Assembly: GCA_030550225.1 (NCBI GenBank)
Contig: JAUQPV010000022.1
Coordinates: forward strand, 1 to 18,496
Length of the DNA: 18,496 nucleotides
DNA from: Acidobacteriota bacterium
GTDB taxonomy: Bacteria > Acidobacteriota > HRBIN11
Direction: 5' to 3'
Shown here piece after piece: positions 5,379-12,858 of this stretch. Numbering within the stretch: position 1 is the stretch's first letter; the number at the start of each line of letters is the position of its first letter. The notes under the pieces were generated by a model that saw only the letters and a list, made by a program, of their open reading frames with translations, ran no database searches and was not told the DNA's origin. A program made the position numbers and the translations under genes.

Positions 5379-6455
5379 ATGGGTACGCTACGGTCGAATC
5401 GGGACACTCGGTGGGCCGAACGGGTCGTGACCCCCCTCCGTCTTCAGGAGGACGCCCCCTTTGATAACCTCCTGCGGCCCCGAAACCTGCGGGACTTCAT
5501 CGGCCAGGCCAAGCTGAAGGAAAAGTTCGAGATCTACATCCAGGCCGCCAAGGCCCGGGGGGAGCCCCTGGACCACGTCCTGCTGTATGGCCCGCCGGGC
5601 CTGGGGAAGACGACCCTGGCCAACATCCTGGCGCACGAGATGGGCGTCCAGATCAAGATCACGTCCGGCCCCGCCATCGAACGCCCGGGCGACCTCGTGG
5701 CCGTCCTGACGAACCTGGAGCCCGGCGACATCCTGTTTATCGACGAGGTCCACCGCCTGCACCCGGCCTGCGAGGAGGTCCTCTACCCGGCGCTGGAGGA
5801 CTTTCGGGTCGACATCGTCCTGACGCAAGGCCCCAACGCCCGAACGATCCGCCTGCAACTCCCGCGCTTCACGCTCGTCGGGGCGACGACTCGGATCGGC
5901 CTCCTGACGCCGCCCCTTCGGGCCCGGTTCGGTATCGTCCATCGTCTGGACTATTACACGGCCGAAGAGCTCCGCACGATCCTCCTGCGGTCGGCCCAAA
6001 TCCTTCAGGTCCGCCTCGACGCCGACGCCGCTTACGAGATCGCCCGGCGGGCCCGGGGGACGCCCCGGATCGCCAATCGGCTCCTCCGGCGGGTCCGTGA
6101 CTTCGCCCAGGTCCGGGCGGACGGCGTCATCACCCTCGACGTGGCCCTGAAGGCCCTTGAACTCTTCGAAGTCGACGCCTACGGGTTCGACGACGTGGAC
6201 CGCAAGCTCATGCTGACGCTCATCGAGAAGTTCGACGGCGGTCCCGTCGGTCTCAACACCCTGGCGGCGGCCATCTCGGAGGACAAGCAGACCATCGAGG
6301 AAATCTACGAGCCGTACCTGATGCAAATCGGCTTTCTGAAGCGGACACCCCGGGGCCGGGTCGCCACGCCCCAGGCCTTCCGGTACTTCGGCTACACGCC
6401 CCGGGGAACGGCCGCCCGTCAGCCGGGTCTGATCCCCGGGGAATCGGGACGATAG
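5379..6455 (+). CDS. ruvB: Holliday junction branch migration helicase RuvB
   Basis: RuvB is the AAA+ motor that, with RuvA, drives branch migration at Holliday junctions. The 358-residue protein has the family N-terminus ('ERVVTP', 'LRPRNLRDFIGQ'), Walker A 'GPPGLGKTT', Walker B 'DILFIDEVHRL', sensor 1 'TLVGATTRIGLLTPPLRARFG', arginine-rich sensor 2 'RGTPRIANRLLRRVRDF' and the C-terminal winged helix ('GGPVGLNTLAAAISED', 'YLMQIGFLKRTPRGR'). The start is the ATG at 5379, which gives a normal family N-terminus; its ribosome-binding site is weak (AGGG, about 9 bases upstream). ruvA and ruvC are not adjacent. The last ~18 residues after YFGYTP are probably disordered. Confidence 0.95.
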   Translation: MGTLRSNRDTRWAERVVTPLRLQEDAPFDNLLRPRNLRDFIGQAKLKEKFEIYIQAAKARGEPLDHVLLYGPPGLGKTTLANILAHEMGVQIKITSGPAIERPGDLVAVLTNLEPGDILFIDEVHRLHPACEEVLYPALEDFRVDIVLTQGPNARTIRLQLPRFTLVGATTRIGLLTPPLRARFGIVHRLDYYTAEELRTILLRSAQILQVRLDADAAYEIARRARGTPRIANRLLRRVRDFAQVRADGVITLDVALKALELFEVDAYGFDDVDRKLMLTLIEKFDGGPVGLNTLAAAISEDKQTIEEIYEPYLMQIGFLKRTPRGRVATPQAFRYFGYTPRGTAARQPGLIPGESGR

Positions 6456-6702
6456 GGGTGTGGGGAAGGGAGACGACATCAGGGATTCATGGGATAAAGA
6501 TGGGGCCGGCTCCAAGAAATGGGCAGACGCTCAGTTTCTTTGCACAGAGAGCCGGAGTCGGATATTCTTTGGAAGAGAACAAGTCGGCGGGTCTCCAAGG
6601 GATGTCTTTGGTTCTCCTCCCACTTGATGGGACCGAAGATCCCGGGTTCTCCTCGGAGGGCTGACGAAGCCCAAGGAAGTCCCCGGAAGGGGAGGAAGCT
6701 CC
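6456..6702. other. intergenic gap after ruvB, no supported gene
   Basis: This 247-bp gap is less GC-rich than its surroundings and shows none of the local repeat words clearly. Short ORFs cross it but have no family features. The ribosome-binding site for the next gene (GGGGAGG, 6689-6695) lies at its end. Confidence 0.5.
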
Positions 6703-7317
6703 ATGGCGACTGTAAAAGAAAGGGTCAATGTCTTAGAAGTCACCCTGACCCGGTTCATCGAGGAGATGAAGGCATTTAAGGATGAGATGAAGGCATTTAA
6801 GGATGAAATGTTGGCCTTCAAGGAAGAGATGCGGGCCTTCAAGGAGGAGGTCCGGGAGGACCGGCGTCGGATGAATAAGCAGTGGGGCGAGCTGGCCCAG
6901 AAGATGGGAACGTTGGTCGAAGACTTGGTTTTCCCGGCCACGGCCCCCGTGATCCGGAAGTACTTTCAGTGTGAACCCGAAAGGAGGGCTATTCGTGTCC
7001 TCTGTCGTCGGGACGGCCAAGATTACGAAGTCGATGTCTTAGCCGTTTGTCCAGAGACGGTATTCATGATCGAAGTTCGGTCCCGGCCCAAGCCCCAAGA
7101 CGTCGATGAGATCTTGGAGAAGGCTTCCCAGTTTTGGGACTTCTTCCCAGAGTATAGAGGCAAGGCACTCATCGTGATCTTTGCGAGCTTGGTCTTTCCG
7201 GAAAGCGTCATCCGATATGCGACGCGGCGAGGTCTATACGTGATGGCTTTTCGGGAATGGGAGTACATGGATATCGTGAATTTCGAAGAGCTTCAGCGTC
7301 TTCATGGGACATCGTAG
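6703..7317 (+). CDS. coiled-coil protein with PD-(D/E)XK nuclease-like domain
   Basis: The 204-residue protein starts with a coiled coil (about 15-70) containing four nearly identical heptads (EEMKAFKD-type, residues 20-48) encoded by 21-bp DNA repeats. A compact alpha/beta domain follows: 'YEVDVLAV' (D111) and 'VFMIEVRSRPKPQDVDEI' (E124), spaced as in PD-(D/E)XK nuclease-like folds. The usual E-x-K is E-V-R, so catalysis is uncertain. Proteins with this layout (DUF3782-like) are common in thermophiles and cyanobacteria, without known function; the family name is my inference. The ATG at 6703 follows GGAGG by seven bases. It overlaps the next gene by 14 bp, so the two are probably co-transcribed. 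Confidence 0.75.
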   Translation: MATVKERVNVLEVTLTRFIEEMKAFKDEMKAFKDEMLAFKEEMRAFKEEVREDRRRMNKQWGELAQKMGTLVEDLVFPATAPVIRKYFQCEPERRAIRVLCRRDGQDYEVDVLAVCPETVFMIEVRSRPKPQDVDEILEKASQFWDFFPEYRGKALIVIFASLVFPESVIRYATRRGLYVMAFREWEYMDIVNFEELQRLHGTS

Positions 7318-8008
7318 ACCGTCCGCACGGTTCATTCGTGGCATCCCTGAGACCCACTCCCGCCGGCCGGCGGGGGCATCTCGGTCTTTGGTATGGGTCC
7401 TGCCTATCTTAATCGGGCCTTTCGGAGCGACGCCCGTAGCCGCCCAGTGGTTCATCTTCCGGTTGGGGGCCGGCGTCGTCCGGCCGCAGGGGATCCAAAG
7501 GACGGCTTGGGCGACGGCCGAACTCTACTACTACCCGGACCCCCACTGGGGCCTTGGCTCCGACGTGGGCTTTTGGTCTCAGACGGAACGCCGTTGTGAA
7601 CATGTCCCCCTTCCGCCTTCTCAACCCCGGCCTTTCTGTGAGGACGTGCGGTTTCAGGACGTGACGGTCTCGATCAATGTCGTCGTAGAAACGACGATTC
7701 GCCGGACTGTCCGGCTCTTTGCGGGGGGCGGCTTTGGGTCCCATGCCCTGGATGCGACTTCCGACTCCCTGCGATTCGGATTTGGGGATTCTCGGATCGG
7801 CGGGAGCGACATCCGCATCGGCTTCCAGACCTTTGCGGGCCTGGACGTGCCGATTTCAAAGCGGTGGGGCCTCTTCCTCATAGGTCGATACGACGCCGTG
7901 GCGGACGTCCCCCAGTGGAAGGTATACGGGGGACTGCGGATTCAGTTCTACGGCGGACCCGCTCGGGGCCCCCGCGTCCCGCTTCCGCCGCCCGAGCCGG
8001 AGCCATGA
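7304..8008 (+). CDS. predicted outer-membrane beta-barrel protein
   Basis: The 234-residue protein has a basic N-terminus, a hydrophobic segment (about 29-44) and a likely signal peptidase site after PVAA (residue 47). The mature part alternates polar and hydrophobic residues in short strands ('FIFRLGAGVV', 'ATAELYYYPDPHWGLGSDVGFWS', 'RLFAGGGFGSHAL', 'FQTFAGLDVPISKRWGLFLIGRYDA', 'WKVYGGLRIQF'), typical of small 8-strand barrels. Two cysteines in a surface loop (CEHV...FCEDV) could form a disulfide. The tail is proline-rich (PLPPPEPEP). The ATG at 7304 overlaps the previous gene and has no clear ribosome-binding site, so it may depend on translational coupling. No specific function can be named. 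Confidence 0.72.
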   Translation: MGHRRPSARFIRGIPETHSRRPAGASRSLVWVLPILIGPFGATPVAAQWFIFRLGAGVVRPQGIQRTAWATAELYYYPDPHWGLGSDVGFWSQTERRCEHVPLPPSQPRPFCEDVRFQDVTVSINVVVETTIRRTVRLFAGGGFGSHALDATSDSLRFGFGDSRIGGSDIRIGFQTFAGLDVPISKRWGLFLIGRYDAVADVPQWKVYGGLRIQFYGGPARGPRVPLPPPEPEP

Positions 8009-8046
8009 AGGGCAGATCGCGAAGGGTGAGTCGTAGGAGTACTACT

Positions 8047-8096
8047 CGCTGTCTGCTATTCGCCATTCGCTCTTCTGCGTTCTCTGCATCTCCGGC
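8047..8096. repeat. CGCCATTCGC-type word island
   Basis: CTCGCTGTCTGCTATTCGCCATTCGC-like degenerate words fill most of the gap between the beta-barrel gene and the SDR gene. It is the same family as 1573-1632 and 15711-15757. Confidence 0.5.
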
Positions 8097-8122
8097 GGTA
8101 CATAATAGCGATGGAGGCGAGA

Positions 8123-8911
8123 GTGGAGGCTCGATGGGCCCTTATCACGGGGGCGAATTCCGGTATCGGGGAAGCCTTTGCACGAGCGTTGGCCGCTCGG
8201 GGCTGGTCGCTCCTCCTGACGGCCCGGGACGAGGGGCGTCTGGCGGACTTGACTCGGGCGTTGACGCAAACGTACCCCACGCAAGTCTTTGCCTACCGGT
8301 CGGCGGACCTGGCGGACCCGGCGACGCCCCTGCACTTGGCCGAGTGGGCGGCCCAGACGGCCGGCTTCGTCGAGTTCCTCGTCAACAACGCTGGGTTCGG
8401 CAGTTTTGGGCCTTTCTATGAGCTTCCCGCCGACCGAGAGGTCGAGATGGTCCGGGTCAACGTCGAGGCCCTCACGGAGCTGACGTACCGCTTTCTGCCG
8501 CCCATGCTCGAACGGGGCCGGGGGACGGTCCTCCTGGTCGGGTCGGTCGCCGGATTTCAGCCCGTGCCTTACATGACGACCTATGCGGCGACGAAGACTT
8601 ACGTAGAACGCTTCGGGTTGGCCCTGTGGTATGAGCTCCGCCGGCGCGGCGTGCGTGTCTACGTCCTGGCGCCTGGCTATACGGCGACCCGCTTCCACGA
8701 GCGGGCCCGGATGTCCCGACGGCCGCCCTTCCGGACACCGGTCGCCACGCCCGAGTCGGTCGTCGCCGAATGCTTGCGGCAGATGGAGCGGCGCCCGGAC
8801 CGGTGTCTCATCGTACCGGGTTGGACGAATCGGCTGATGTATCGGCTCGTGCGATGGGTCCCCCTGTCTCTGGTCGTCCGGGCCGCAGGGGCGATGTATC
8901 GGTCCCGGTGA
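8123..8911 (+). CDS. SDR-family short-chain dehydrogenase/reductase
   Basis: The 262-residue protein is a classical SDR using NAD(P)H on an unknown substrate. Visible signatures are the cofactor motif 'TGANSGIGEA' (TGxxxGIG), 'LLLTAR' with an arginine suggesting NADP preference, 'DLADP', 'LVNNAGFG', the catalytic serine in 'LLVGSVAGF', the catalytic pair in 'YAATK' (YxxxK) and 'PGYTAT'. The tail ends in a hydrophobic segment ('LVRWVPLSLVVRAAGAM'), suggesting membrane association as in DltE-like/long-chain acyl SDRs. I choose the GTG at 8123 because GGAGG ends five bases before it; the ATG at 8111 would add four residues without a ribosome-binding site. Confidence 0.85.
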   Translation: MEARWALITGANSGIGEAFARALAARGWSLLLTARDEGRLADLTRALTQTYPTQVFAYRSADLADPATPLHLAEWAAQTAGFVEFLVNNAGFGSFGPFYELPADREVEMVRVNVEALTELTYRFLPPMLERGRGTVLLVGSVAGFQPVPYMTTYAATKTYVERFGLALWYELRRRGVRVYVLAPGYTATRFHERARMSRRPPFRTPVATPESVVAECLRQMERRPDRCLIVPGWTNRLMYRLVRWVPLSLVVRAAGAMYRSR

Positions 8912-8921
8912 GTAAGCCGGT

Positions 8922-9026
8922 GAGATGAGCTTATGGCGCATGGGTCATAGCGCATAAGACGCTGAGCCATGAGCTCAGGGGTCTATTTATCCACCTGCCG
9001 AACTGCCGAATTCCCGAACTGCCGAA
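8922..9026. repeat. two word islands: CATGAGC/CATAGCGCAT type, then CCGAATTCCCGAACTGCCGAA type
   Basis: 8922-8978 is made of ATGAGC, GGCGCATGGGTCATAGCGCAT and GAGCCATGAGC words, also found at 13755-13855. 8981-9026 holds CCACCTGCCGAACTGCCGAA followed by a second CCCGAACTGCCGAA, the family seen at 2890-3049. Together they fill the whole gap up to the rsmE start codon, which therefore has no normal ribosome-binding site. Confidence 0.7.
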
Positions 9027-9028
9027 CC

Positions 9029-9796
9029 ATGGAACGACGGCGGATTTACACACCGGACTGGACGGTCGTCGAAGAATCCGGCCAGGTCCTCTGTCGGGGA
9101 CCGGCCGTCGAGCGCATGCGTCGGGTCCTCCGGCTTCGGCCCGGCGACGCCCTGGAAGCCATCCCCGGCGACGGCTGGCTGTATCACGTGCGGGTCGTGA
9201 CCTTTCCGTCGGACCAGGCGGCCGTCCTGCAAGTCGAGGCGCGGGTCCAGCCCCCGACGGAGCCCGCTCAGCCAGTCTACCTCGGCGTCGGTTTTCTGAG
9301 ACACGACCAGCTCGACGAGGTCCTCCGGCAGGCGACTGAGCTGGGGATCACGCACTTTGCCCCCCTCGTCACGCGCCGGACCGTCGTCCAACCCAAGCCG
9401 GAGCGTTGGGACCGGCGGTACCGTCGGTGGCTCCGTCTGGCGGCCGAGGCCCTGGAGTCGTCGGGTCGGACCCGTCTGCCTGTCATCTTCGAGCCGATGG
9501 CGCCGTCGGCATTTCTTGAGAAGGTCCCGCCGGACGCCGTCGTCCTCTGGCTGGTCGAACCCCGTCATGAGCGGCCCGGCCCAGCGTTGTGGGAGTACCT
9601 CCACGGGCATCCGACGGAGCCGTCCGGCGGGTGGGCCCTCGTCGTCGGTCCAGAGGGCGGATGGGACCCCGAAGAGCTGGACGCCGTGGCGGACCCCCGC
9701 CTCGTGTGGGTCCACCTGGGACCTCGGACCCTGCGGACCCCGACGGGAGCCCTGGCGGCCTTGGCCCTCCTGATGGAACGGACAACTTCCCGATAG
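9029..9796 (+). CDS. rsmE: 16S rRNA m3U1498 methyltransferase RsmE
   Basis: RsmE methylates N3 of U1498 in 16S rRNA using SAM and has a SPOUT (trefoil knot) fold. The 255-residue protein contains an N-terminal PUA-like part ('RMRRVLRLRPGDALEAI'), then 'LDEVLRQATELGITHFAPLVTRRTVV', 'RWLRLAAEALESSGRTRLP' and the knot motifs 'VVGPEGGWDPEEL' and 'VHLGPRTLRTPTGALAAL'. The last is usually LRtETA, so glutamate is replaced by proline here. The ATG at 9029 gives the expected N-terminus (MERRRIYTP); the frame is open upstream only because it runs through repeat words. Confidence 0.87.
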   Translation: MERRRIYTPDWTVVEESGQVLCRGPAVERMRRVLRLRPGDALEAIPGDGWLYHVRVVTFPSDQAAVLQVEARVQPPTEPAQPVYLGVGFLRHDQLDEVLRQATELGITHFAPLVTRRTVVQPKPERWDRRYRRWLRLAAEALESSGRTRLPVIFEPMAPSAFLEKVPPDAVVLWLVEPRHERPGPALWEYLHGHPTEPSGGWALVVGPEGGWDPEELDAVADPRLVWVHLGPRTLRTPTGALAALALLMERTTSR

Positions 9797-10137
9797 ATGC
9801 CTGGTCTCGGGGAACAGGCCTCACCGTTCCTCCGACATATCGGCGATAAGGAGTGACCGCTCTGGAGCGCACGGCCCGATAGGCCACCGGTGCCGACCTT
9901 CTGAGCCAGGGAGTTTGGGAGCAGAGGCCGTCCGGCGGCTGGCCGTGAGACTCGCCGGACGCATCCCCTGCGGGCGGGGGACGCCTGGCAGTGGGTAGCG
10001 GCCCTTAGGGTCGTCTTCGACGGGCGGCTCCGGACGGCCGCAGACCTCGAGGGCCTGCGGGTCCTTCCCGAGGAATTCCCATGATGACCTGCCCGTCGGT
10101 CGACGACGGCCTCGCCGACCCCGTCACTCTGGTACCC
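9797..10137. other. 341-bp region without an intact gene
   Basis: The right half holds the VapC remnant listed separately. The left half (9797-9917) has AAGGA directly before a GTG (9852) that would encode only nine codons (MTALERTAR) before a stop, possibly the head of a lost antitoxin gene; this is speculative. No known structured RNA was recognised. Confidence 0.5.
9918..10084 (+). pseudogene. decayed VapC-type PIN-domain toxin gene (C-terminal remnant)
   Basis: The frame ending at the TGA 10082-10084 reads 'THPLRAGDAWQWVAALR', then directly 'VVFDGRLRTAADLEGLRVLP'. VapC toxins typically end with HPLRaaDAlqLaaAL, about 15-25 residues, then vFvtfDrrL..AA...G..vLP, so a block between the two parts is deleted. 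Upstream the similarity continues in another frame ('AEAVRRLAVRLAGR', helix before HPLR), indicating a frameshift near 9955. The N-terminal half with the first PIN acidic residues is not recognisable. VapC proteins are RNases paired with VapB antitoxins; no intact partner is present. Confidence 0.65.
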
Positions 10138-10755
10138 CTAATTCTTAGAAGCAACCCGGGCCTTGATCTTGGGGCGGCCCCCCTCGATGGTCACGTAAAA
10201 CTCCAAAGGGCGGTCACCGACCTTTTGGCGGAGCATCTGGGCCTGGGCCTCGACCTGCTGACGGAAACGTTCCCTGTCGAGTCGGACGTCCTGGCCGACC
10301 TGGCGGTAGGCCTGAACGAACTCCTGGTACAGGCGATCGTAAGGGTCCTCGGGGAGAGCCGTCTCGGCCGGAGCAGGGGCGACCGGCCGCGGCCCGGCTG
10401 CCTGCATGGCCCGCCGCAGGACGGCGGGGTTGTGGACGCCCATCGCCGCTAAGACGGCCATCCGGCCTTGCGTCTCCATCAGGTGCAGCCACTTGTTCCA
10501 TCGCTCCCGCAGACTGTTGAACCGGTACGCCAAGTTCGAGAAGGTAAACTGATGGACCACTCGAAGGGTATAGCGAACCGGGAACTGCCGGATCTGACGG
10601 CTGAGGTCCTCGGTCTCCTTGTCCGGCGGGTACCGCTGGTCCGGACTGCCCATGAAGAAGAGGCGCCACTTCACGTCCAGTCGAGAGATGGCCTCTTCCA
10701 GTTGGGCGAGGGCGGCCTCGACTTCATCCCGGCCGATCTTTTTCGAGTCCATCAT
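10138..10755 (-). CDS. conserved protein of unknown function (MXAN_5187-like layout)
   Basis: The 205-residue, probably cytoplasmic protein has two parts joined by an Ala/Pro-rich linker (about 115-132). The N-terminal helical part contains 'LEEAISRLDVKWRLFFMGSPDQRYPPDKETEDLSRQI' split by short loops, then 'NLAYRFNSLRERWNKWLHLME', a pattern I associate with MXAN_5187-type proteins. The C-terminal part has 'YDRLYQEFVQAYRQVGQ', a long basic helix and a final beta-hairpin 'LEFYVTIEGGRPKIKARV'. Function is unknown and the family assignment is from memory. Two ATGs (10755 and 10752) are possible starts. It lies 24 bp downstream of the gene at 10780-11166 and is probably co-transcribed with it. Confidence 0.65.
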   Translation of the reverse strand: MMDSKKIGRDEVEAALAQLEEAISRLDVKWRLFFMGSPDQRYPPDKETEDLSRQIRQFPVRYTLRVVHQFTFSNLAYRFNSLRERWNKWLHLMETQGRMAVLAAMGVHNPAVLRRAMQAAGPRPVAPAPAETALPEDPYDRLYQEFVQAYRQVGQDVRLDRERFRQQVEAQAQMLRQKVGDRPLEFYVTIEGGRPKIKARVASKN

Positions 10756-10779
10756 CTTCGGCTTCCAGGAAAGCCCAGG

Positions 10780-11166
10780 TTAGCCGTTCGACTCGGGCTC
10801 CGCCAGGTAGAAGAATAAAAGGGGGAGCCACAGGCCGGCACCGTAAGGTACCGGTCGGCCCTGGATCCAGACCTCCTTGCGGGGCCAGGCCTCGATAGCC
10901 TCGTAGGCGGCCTGGAGGTCCCGGACCTCACGCACATCGAAGTCGGCCCAGTAAGTCCGGAAGCGGCTCGTCGTGACGGTCCGGACGATGCGGTCTCGCA
11001 GGATCGCCGGGACCTCCCAGGCGGCGTTCGGCGCCTCCTCATCCGAAGGCAGGGGGTGACCGAAGACCAGGGTCACCCGCACGGGGCGCCGGTCCGTCTC
11101 GGGCCGAAGCAGACGTTGGATTTCCTCCTCGACCTCTGGACTCAAGCGATACGTCTTCCGTACCAT
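10780..11166 (-). CDS. small protein of unknown function
   Basis: I do not recognise this 128-residue protein. It starts with 'VRKTYRLSPEVEEEIQRLL', followed by a strand 'RPVRVTLVFGHPL', a central 'IVRTVTTSRFRTYWADFDVREVRDLQAAYEAI' and a hydrophobic end 'GLWLPLLFFYLAEPESNG' too short and too close to the terminus for a clear membrane anchor. The ATG at 11166 has GAGGAAAGG about six bases upstream, which supports real translation. It is the first gene of a minus-strand pair with the MXAN_5187-like gene and is divergent from the cytochrome cluster. Confidence 0.6.
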   Translation of the reverse strand: MVRKTYRLSPEVEEEIQRLLRPETDRRPVRVTLVFGHPLPSDEEAPNAAWEVPAILRDRIVRTVTTSRFRTYWADFDVREVRDLQAAYEAIEAWPRKEVWIQGRPVPYGAGLWLPLLFFYLAEPESNG

Positions 11167-11209
11167 CCCGACCTTTCCTCTGCCCGGGTCGCCGGGACCC
11201 TACCCAGCC

Positions 11210-11408
11210 GGATGCAGGATACAAGATGCAGACTCCAAGATGCAAGAGAGGTGGTAAGAAAGGGCCCCAGGCTATGGACTCCGGGTCTTGGGACCCGGCG
11301 ACCCGGACCTCCGAGGCCGACCTGGGGTCTGGAGTCGGAGGTCTCCTTTTCTGGGGCCCCGGCACCCAGGACCTCTGGCTTGCATCTTGCGTCCCCCATC
11401 CTGCATCC
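11210..11408. repeat. 199-bp palindromic element with 11-bp terminal inverted repeats
   Basis: The ends GGATGCAGGAT (11210-11220) and ATCCTGCATCC (11398-11408) are exact reverse complements. Further in, CAAGATGCAAG-like and CTTGCATCTTG also pair, as do AGAGGT and ACCTCT. The middle holds a perfect hairpin CCGGGTC-TTGG-GACCCGG (11281-11298) and an imperfect one between GGACCTCCGA and TCGGAGGTCTCC. Its GATGCAAG words link it to the 619-658 island. It occupies most of the 296-bp divergent gap before the cytochrome cluster and encodes nothing recognisable. Confidence 0.7.
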
Positions 11409-11462
11409 TTATCGGCATCATCGTGAGGATGTCGGTCCTTCAGTGCCCTTCGGGAGGGAGTC

Positions 11463-12758
11463 ATGCGAGGCAGACGGTGGCTATGGGCCCTCATCGGCAC
11501 GGTCGGGATTGGGGTCGTCTTGTATGCCGTCGGTCGACGCCAAGTGACCGTACCCATCCGACCGCCTCAACCGACGCCAGGTCTGGCCGTCCGCGTGGCG
11601 CTGGCGGACAGGTGCGCGACCTGCCACCACCGGACGACGCCGACCATCGTTGAACAGTGGAGCCGTAGCATGCACGCCGCCCAGAACGTCCGTTGTAGCG
11701 ACTGCCACGAGGTCCGGGCCGGCTATCCGACGGCCAAGGAGCACTTCGGGACGTTCGTGTCGGCCCTCGTCACGCCGGCGACTTGCGCTAAGTGTCATGT
11801 CATCGAGGCCCGCCAATACTGGCATTCCCGCCACAGTCTGCCGGCCTGGACGGCCCTCGTCGGCTACGAGGCCCTACCGGAGCCGCTAAAGGCCCAATTC
11901 AACGAGATCGAGGAGGTCCGTCGGGCCCCGGAGGGCGGCGAGCTCCCGACGGGCTTTGTCGGGGCTGTCCGGAACGCCCTTTACGACATCGAGGGCCCAG
12001 CCGTCACGAAGCTGGCCTGCGAGGGATGTCATCAGATCGGCAAGCCGAATCCCGACGGCAGTGCGGGTAACTGCAACATGTGTCACCTCCGGCATGAATT
12101 TAGCCTCGAACAGGTCCGCAAGCCGGAGACTTGTAACCGCTGTCACATCGGGCCCGACCATCCGCAGTGGGAAATTTACGAAGAATCGTCCCACGGGATT
12201 CTCTACCATACCCGGGGCCACGAGTGGAATTGGAGCCAGCGCCCAGGTCGGTTGACCGTCCAAGACTTTCCGGCCCCGACCTGCCAGGTCTGTCACATGA
12301 GCGGCCTGGGTCCCCAGCCGACGACCCACGACGTCGGTGACCGTCTGTCCTATTTTCTATTTGCCGAGGTCAGCACGCATCGGCCCAACTGGCGAGAGAA
12401 TCGGGAGCGGATGATGCAGGTCTGTATGCAGTGCCACAGCCGGCCCTTCGTCGAGGAGGAATACCGGAAGGCCGATGCCGTCACTGAGGCTGTCAACGCC
12501 TGGGTCCAGGAGGCCAAGGCCATCCTGGAGGACCTGGCCCGGGACGGCCTCATCTCGGCGAAGCCTTTCGAGCAACCCATCCAGTTCGTCGCCTTTGACC
12601 TTTGGCATCACTACGGCCGGACAGCCAAGTTTGGAGCCTATATGCAGGGCCCCGACTACGTGCAATGGCACGGCGTCTATCCGCTCCTGAACAAGTTGGC
12701 CGAGCTTCGGCACATGGCCGGGGAGCTACGGGCCTCAAACCGACCGAACGGCCGGTAA
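11463..12758 (+). CDS. HAO-family octaheme cytochrome c (hydroxylamine oxidoreductase-related)
   Basis: The 431-residue protein has an N-terminal signal anchor (residues 4-23) and exactly eight CxxCH heme c sites at 51, 78, 108, 186, 204, 224, 274 and 321. Order, spacing and conserved segments ('SSHGILYHTRG', 'PAPTCQVCHMSG', 'FDLWHHYGRTAKFGAYMQGPD', 'YVQWHGVY') fit the hydroxylamine oxidoreductase family. Members oxidise hydroxylamine or hydrazine, or reduce nitrite/NO (epsilon-Hao type). The direction depends on a cross-linking tyrosine near the C-terminus, which I cannot assign without an alignment; several tyrosines are present there. It acts at the periplasmic face. The ATG at 11463 has GGGAGGGAG two bases upstream. 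It leads a cluster with an 8-helix membrane protein and NnrS. Confidence 0.85.
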   Translation: MRGRRWLWALIGTVGIGVVLYAVGRRQVTVPIRPPQPTPGLAVRVALADRCATCHHRTTPTIVEQWSRSMHAAQNVRCSDCHEVRAGYPTAKEHFGTFVSALVTPATCAKCHVIEARQYWHSRHSLPAWTALVGYEALPEPLKAQFNEIEEVRRAPEGGELPTGFVGAVRNALYDIEGPAVTKLACEGCHQIGKPNPDGSAGNCNMCHLRHEFSLEQVRKPETCNRCHIGPDHPQWEIYEESSHGILYHTRGHEWNWSQRPGRLTVQDFPAPTCQVCHMSGLGPQPTTHDVGDRLSYFLFAEVSTHRPNWRENRERMMQVCMQCHSRPFVEEEYRKADAVTEAVNAWVQEAKAILEDLARDGLISAKPFEQPIQFVAFDLWHHYGRTAKFGAYMQGPDYVQWHGVYPLLNKLAELRHMAGELRASNRPNGR

Positions 12759-12858
12759 GGGCTCGTCGTGGGGGGCCTGGAGGTGGTGGGACGACGTGGA
12801 TGGGAAAGCGCCATGCATGACGCTACCCCAAGCTTTCGAGTCGAGGGAGAGGCTTCCG

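Noticed and set aside
6458..6664. 68-codon open frame after ruvB.
   Set aside because: No family features, no ribosome-binding site at its start, and typical chance length for this composition.
8042..8941. Long minus-strand open frame opposite the SDR gene.
   Set aside because: Arg/Pro/Gly-rich shadow of a well-supported gene with all SDR motifs on the plus strand.
10016..10024. TTCGACGGG, a string found near the 5' end of tmRNA.
   Set aside because: No tmRNA tag frame, acceptor stem or T-arm surrounds it, and the string is explained by the FDGR codons of the VapC remnant.
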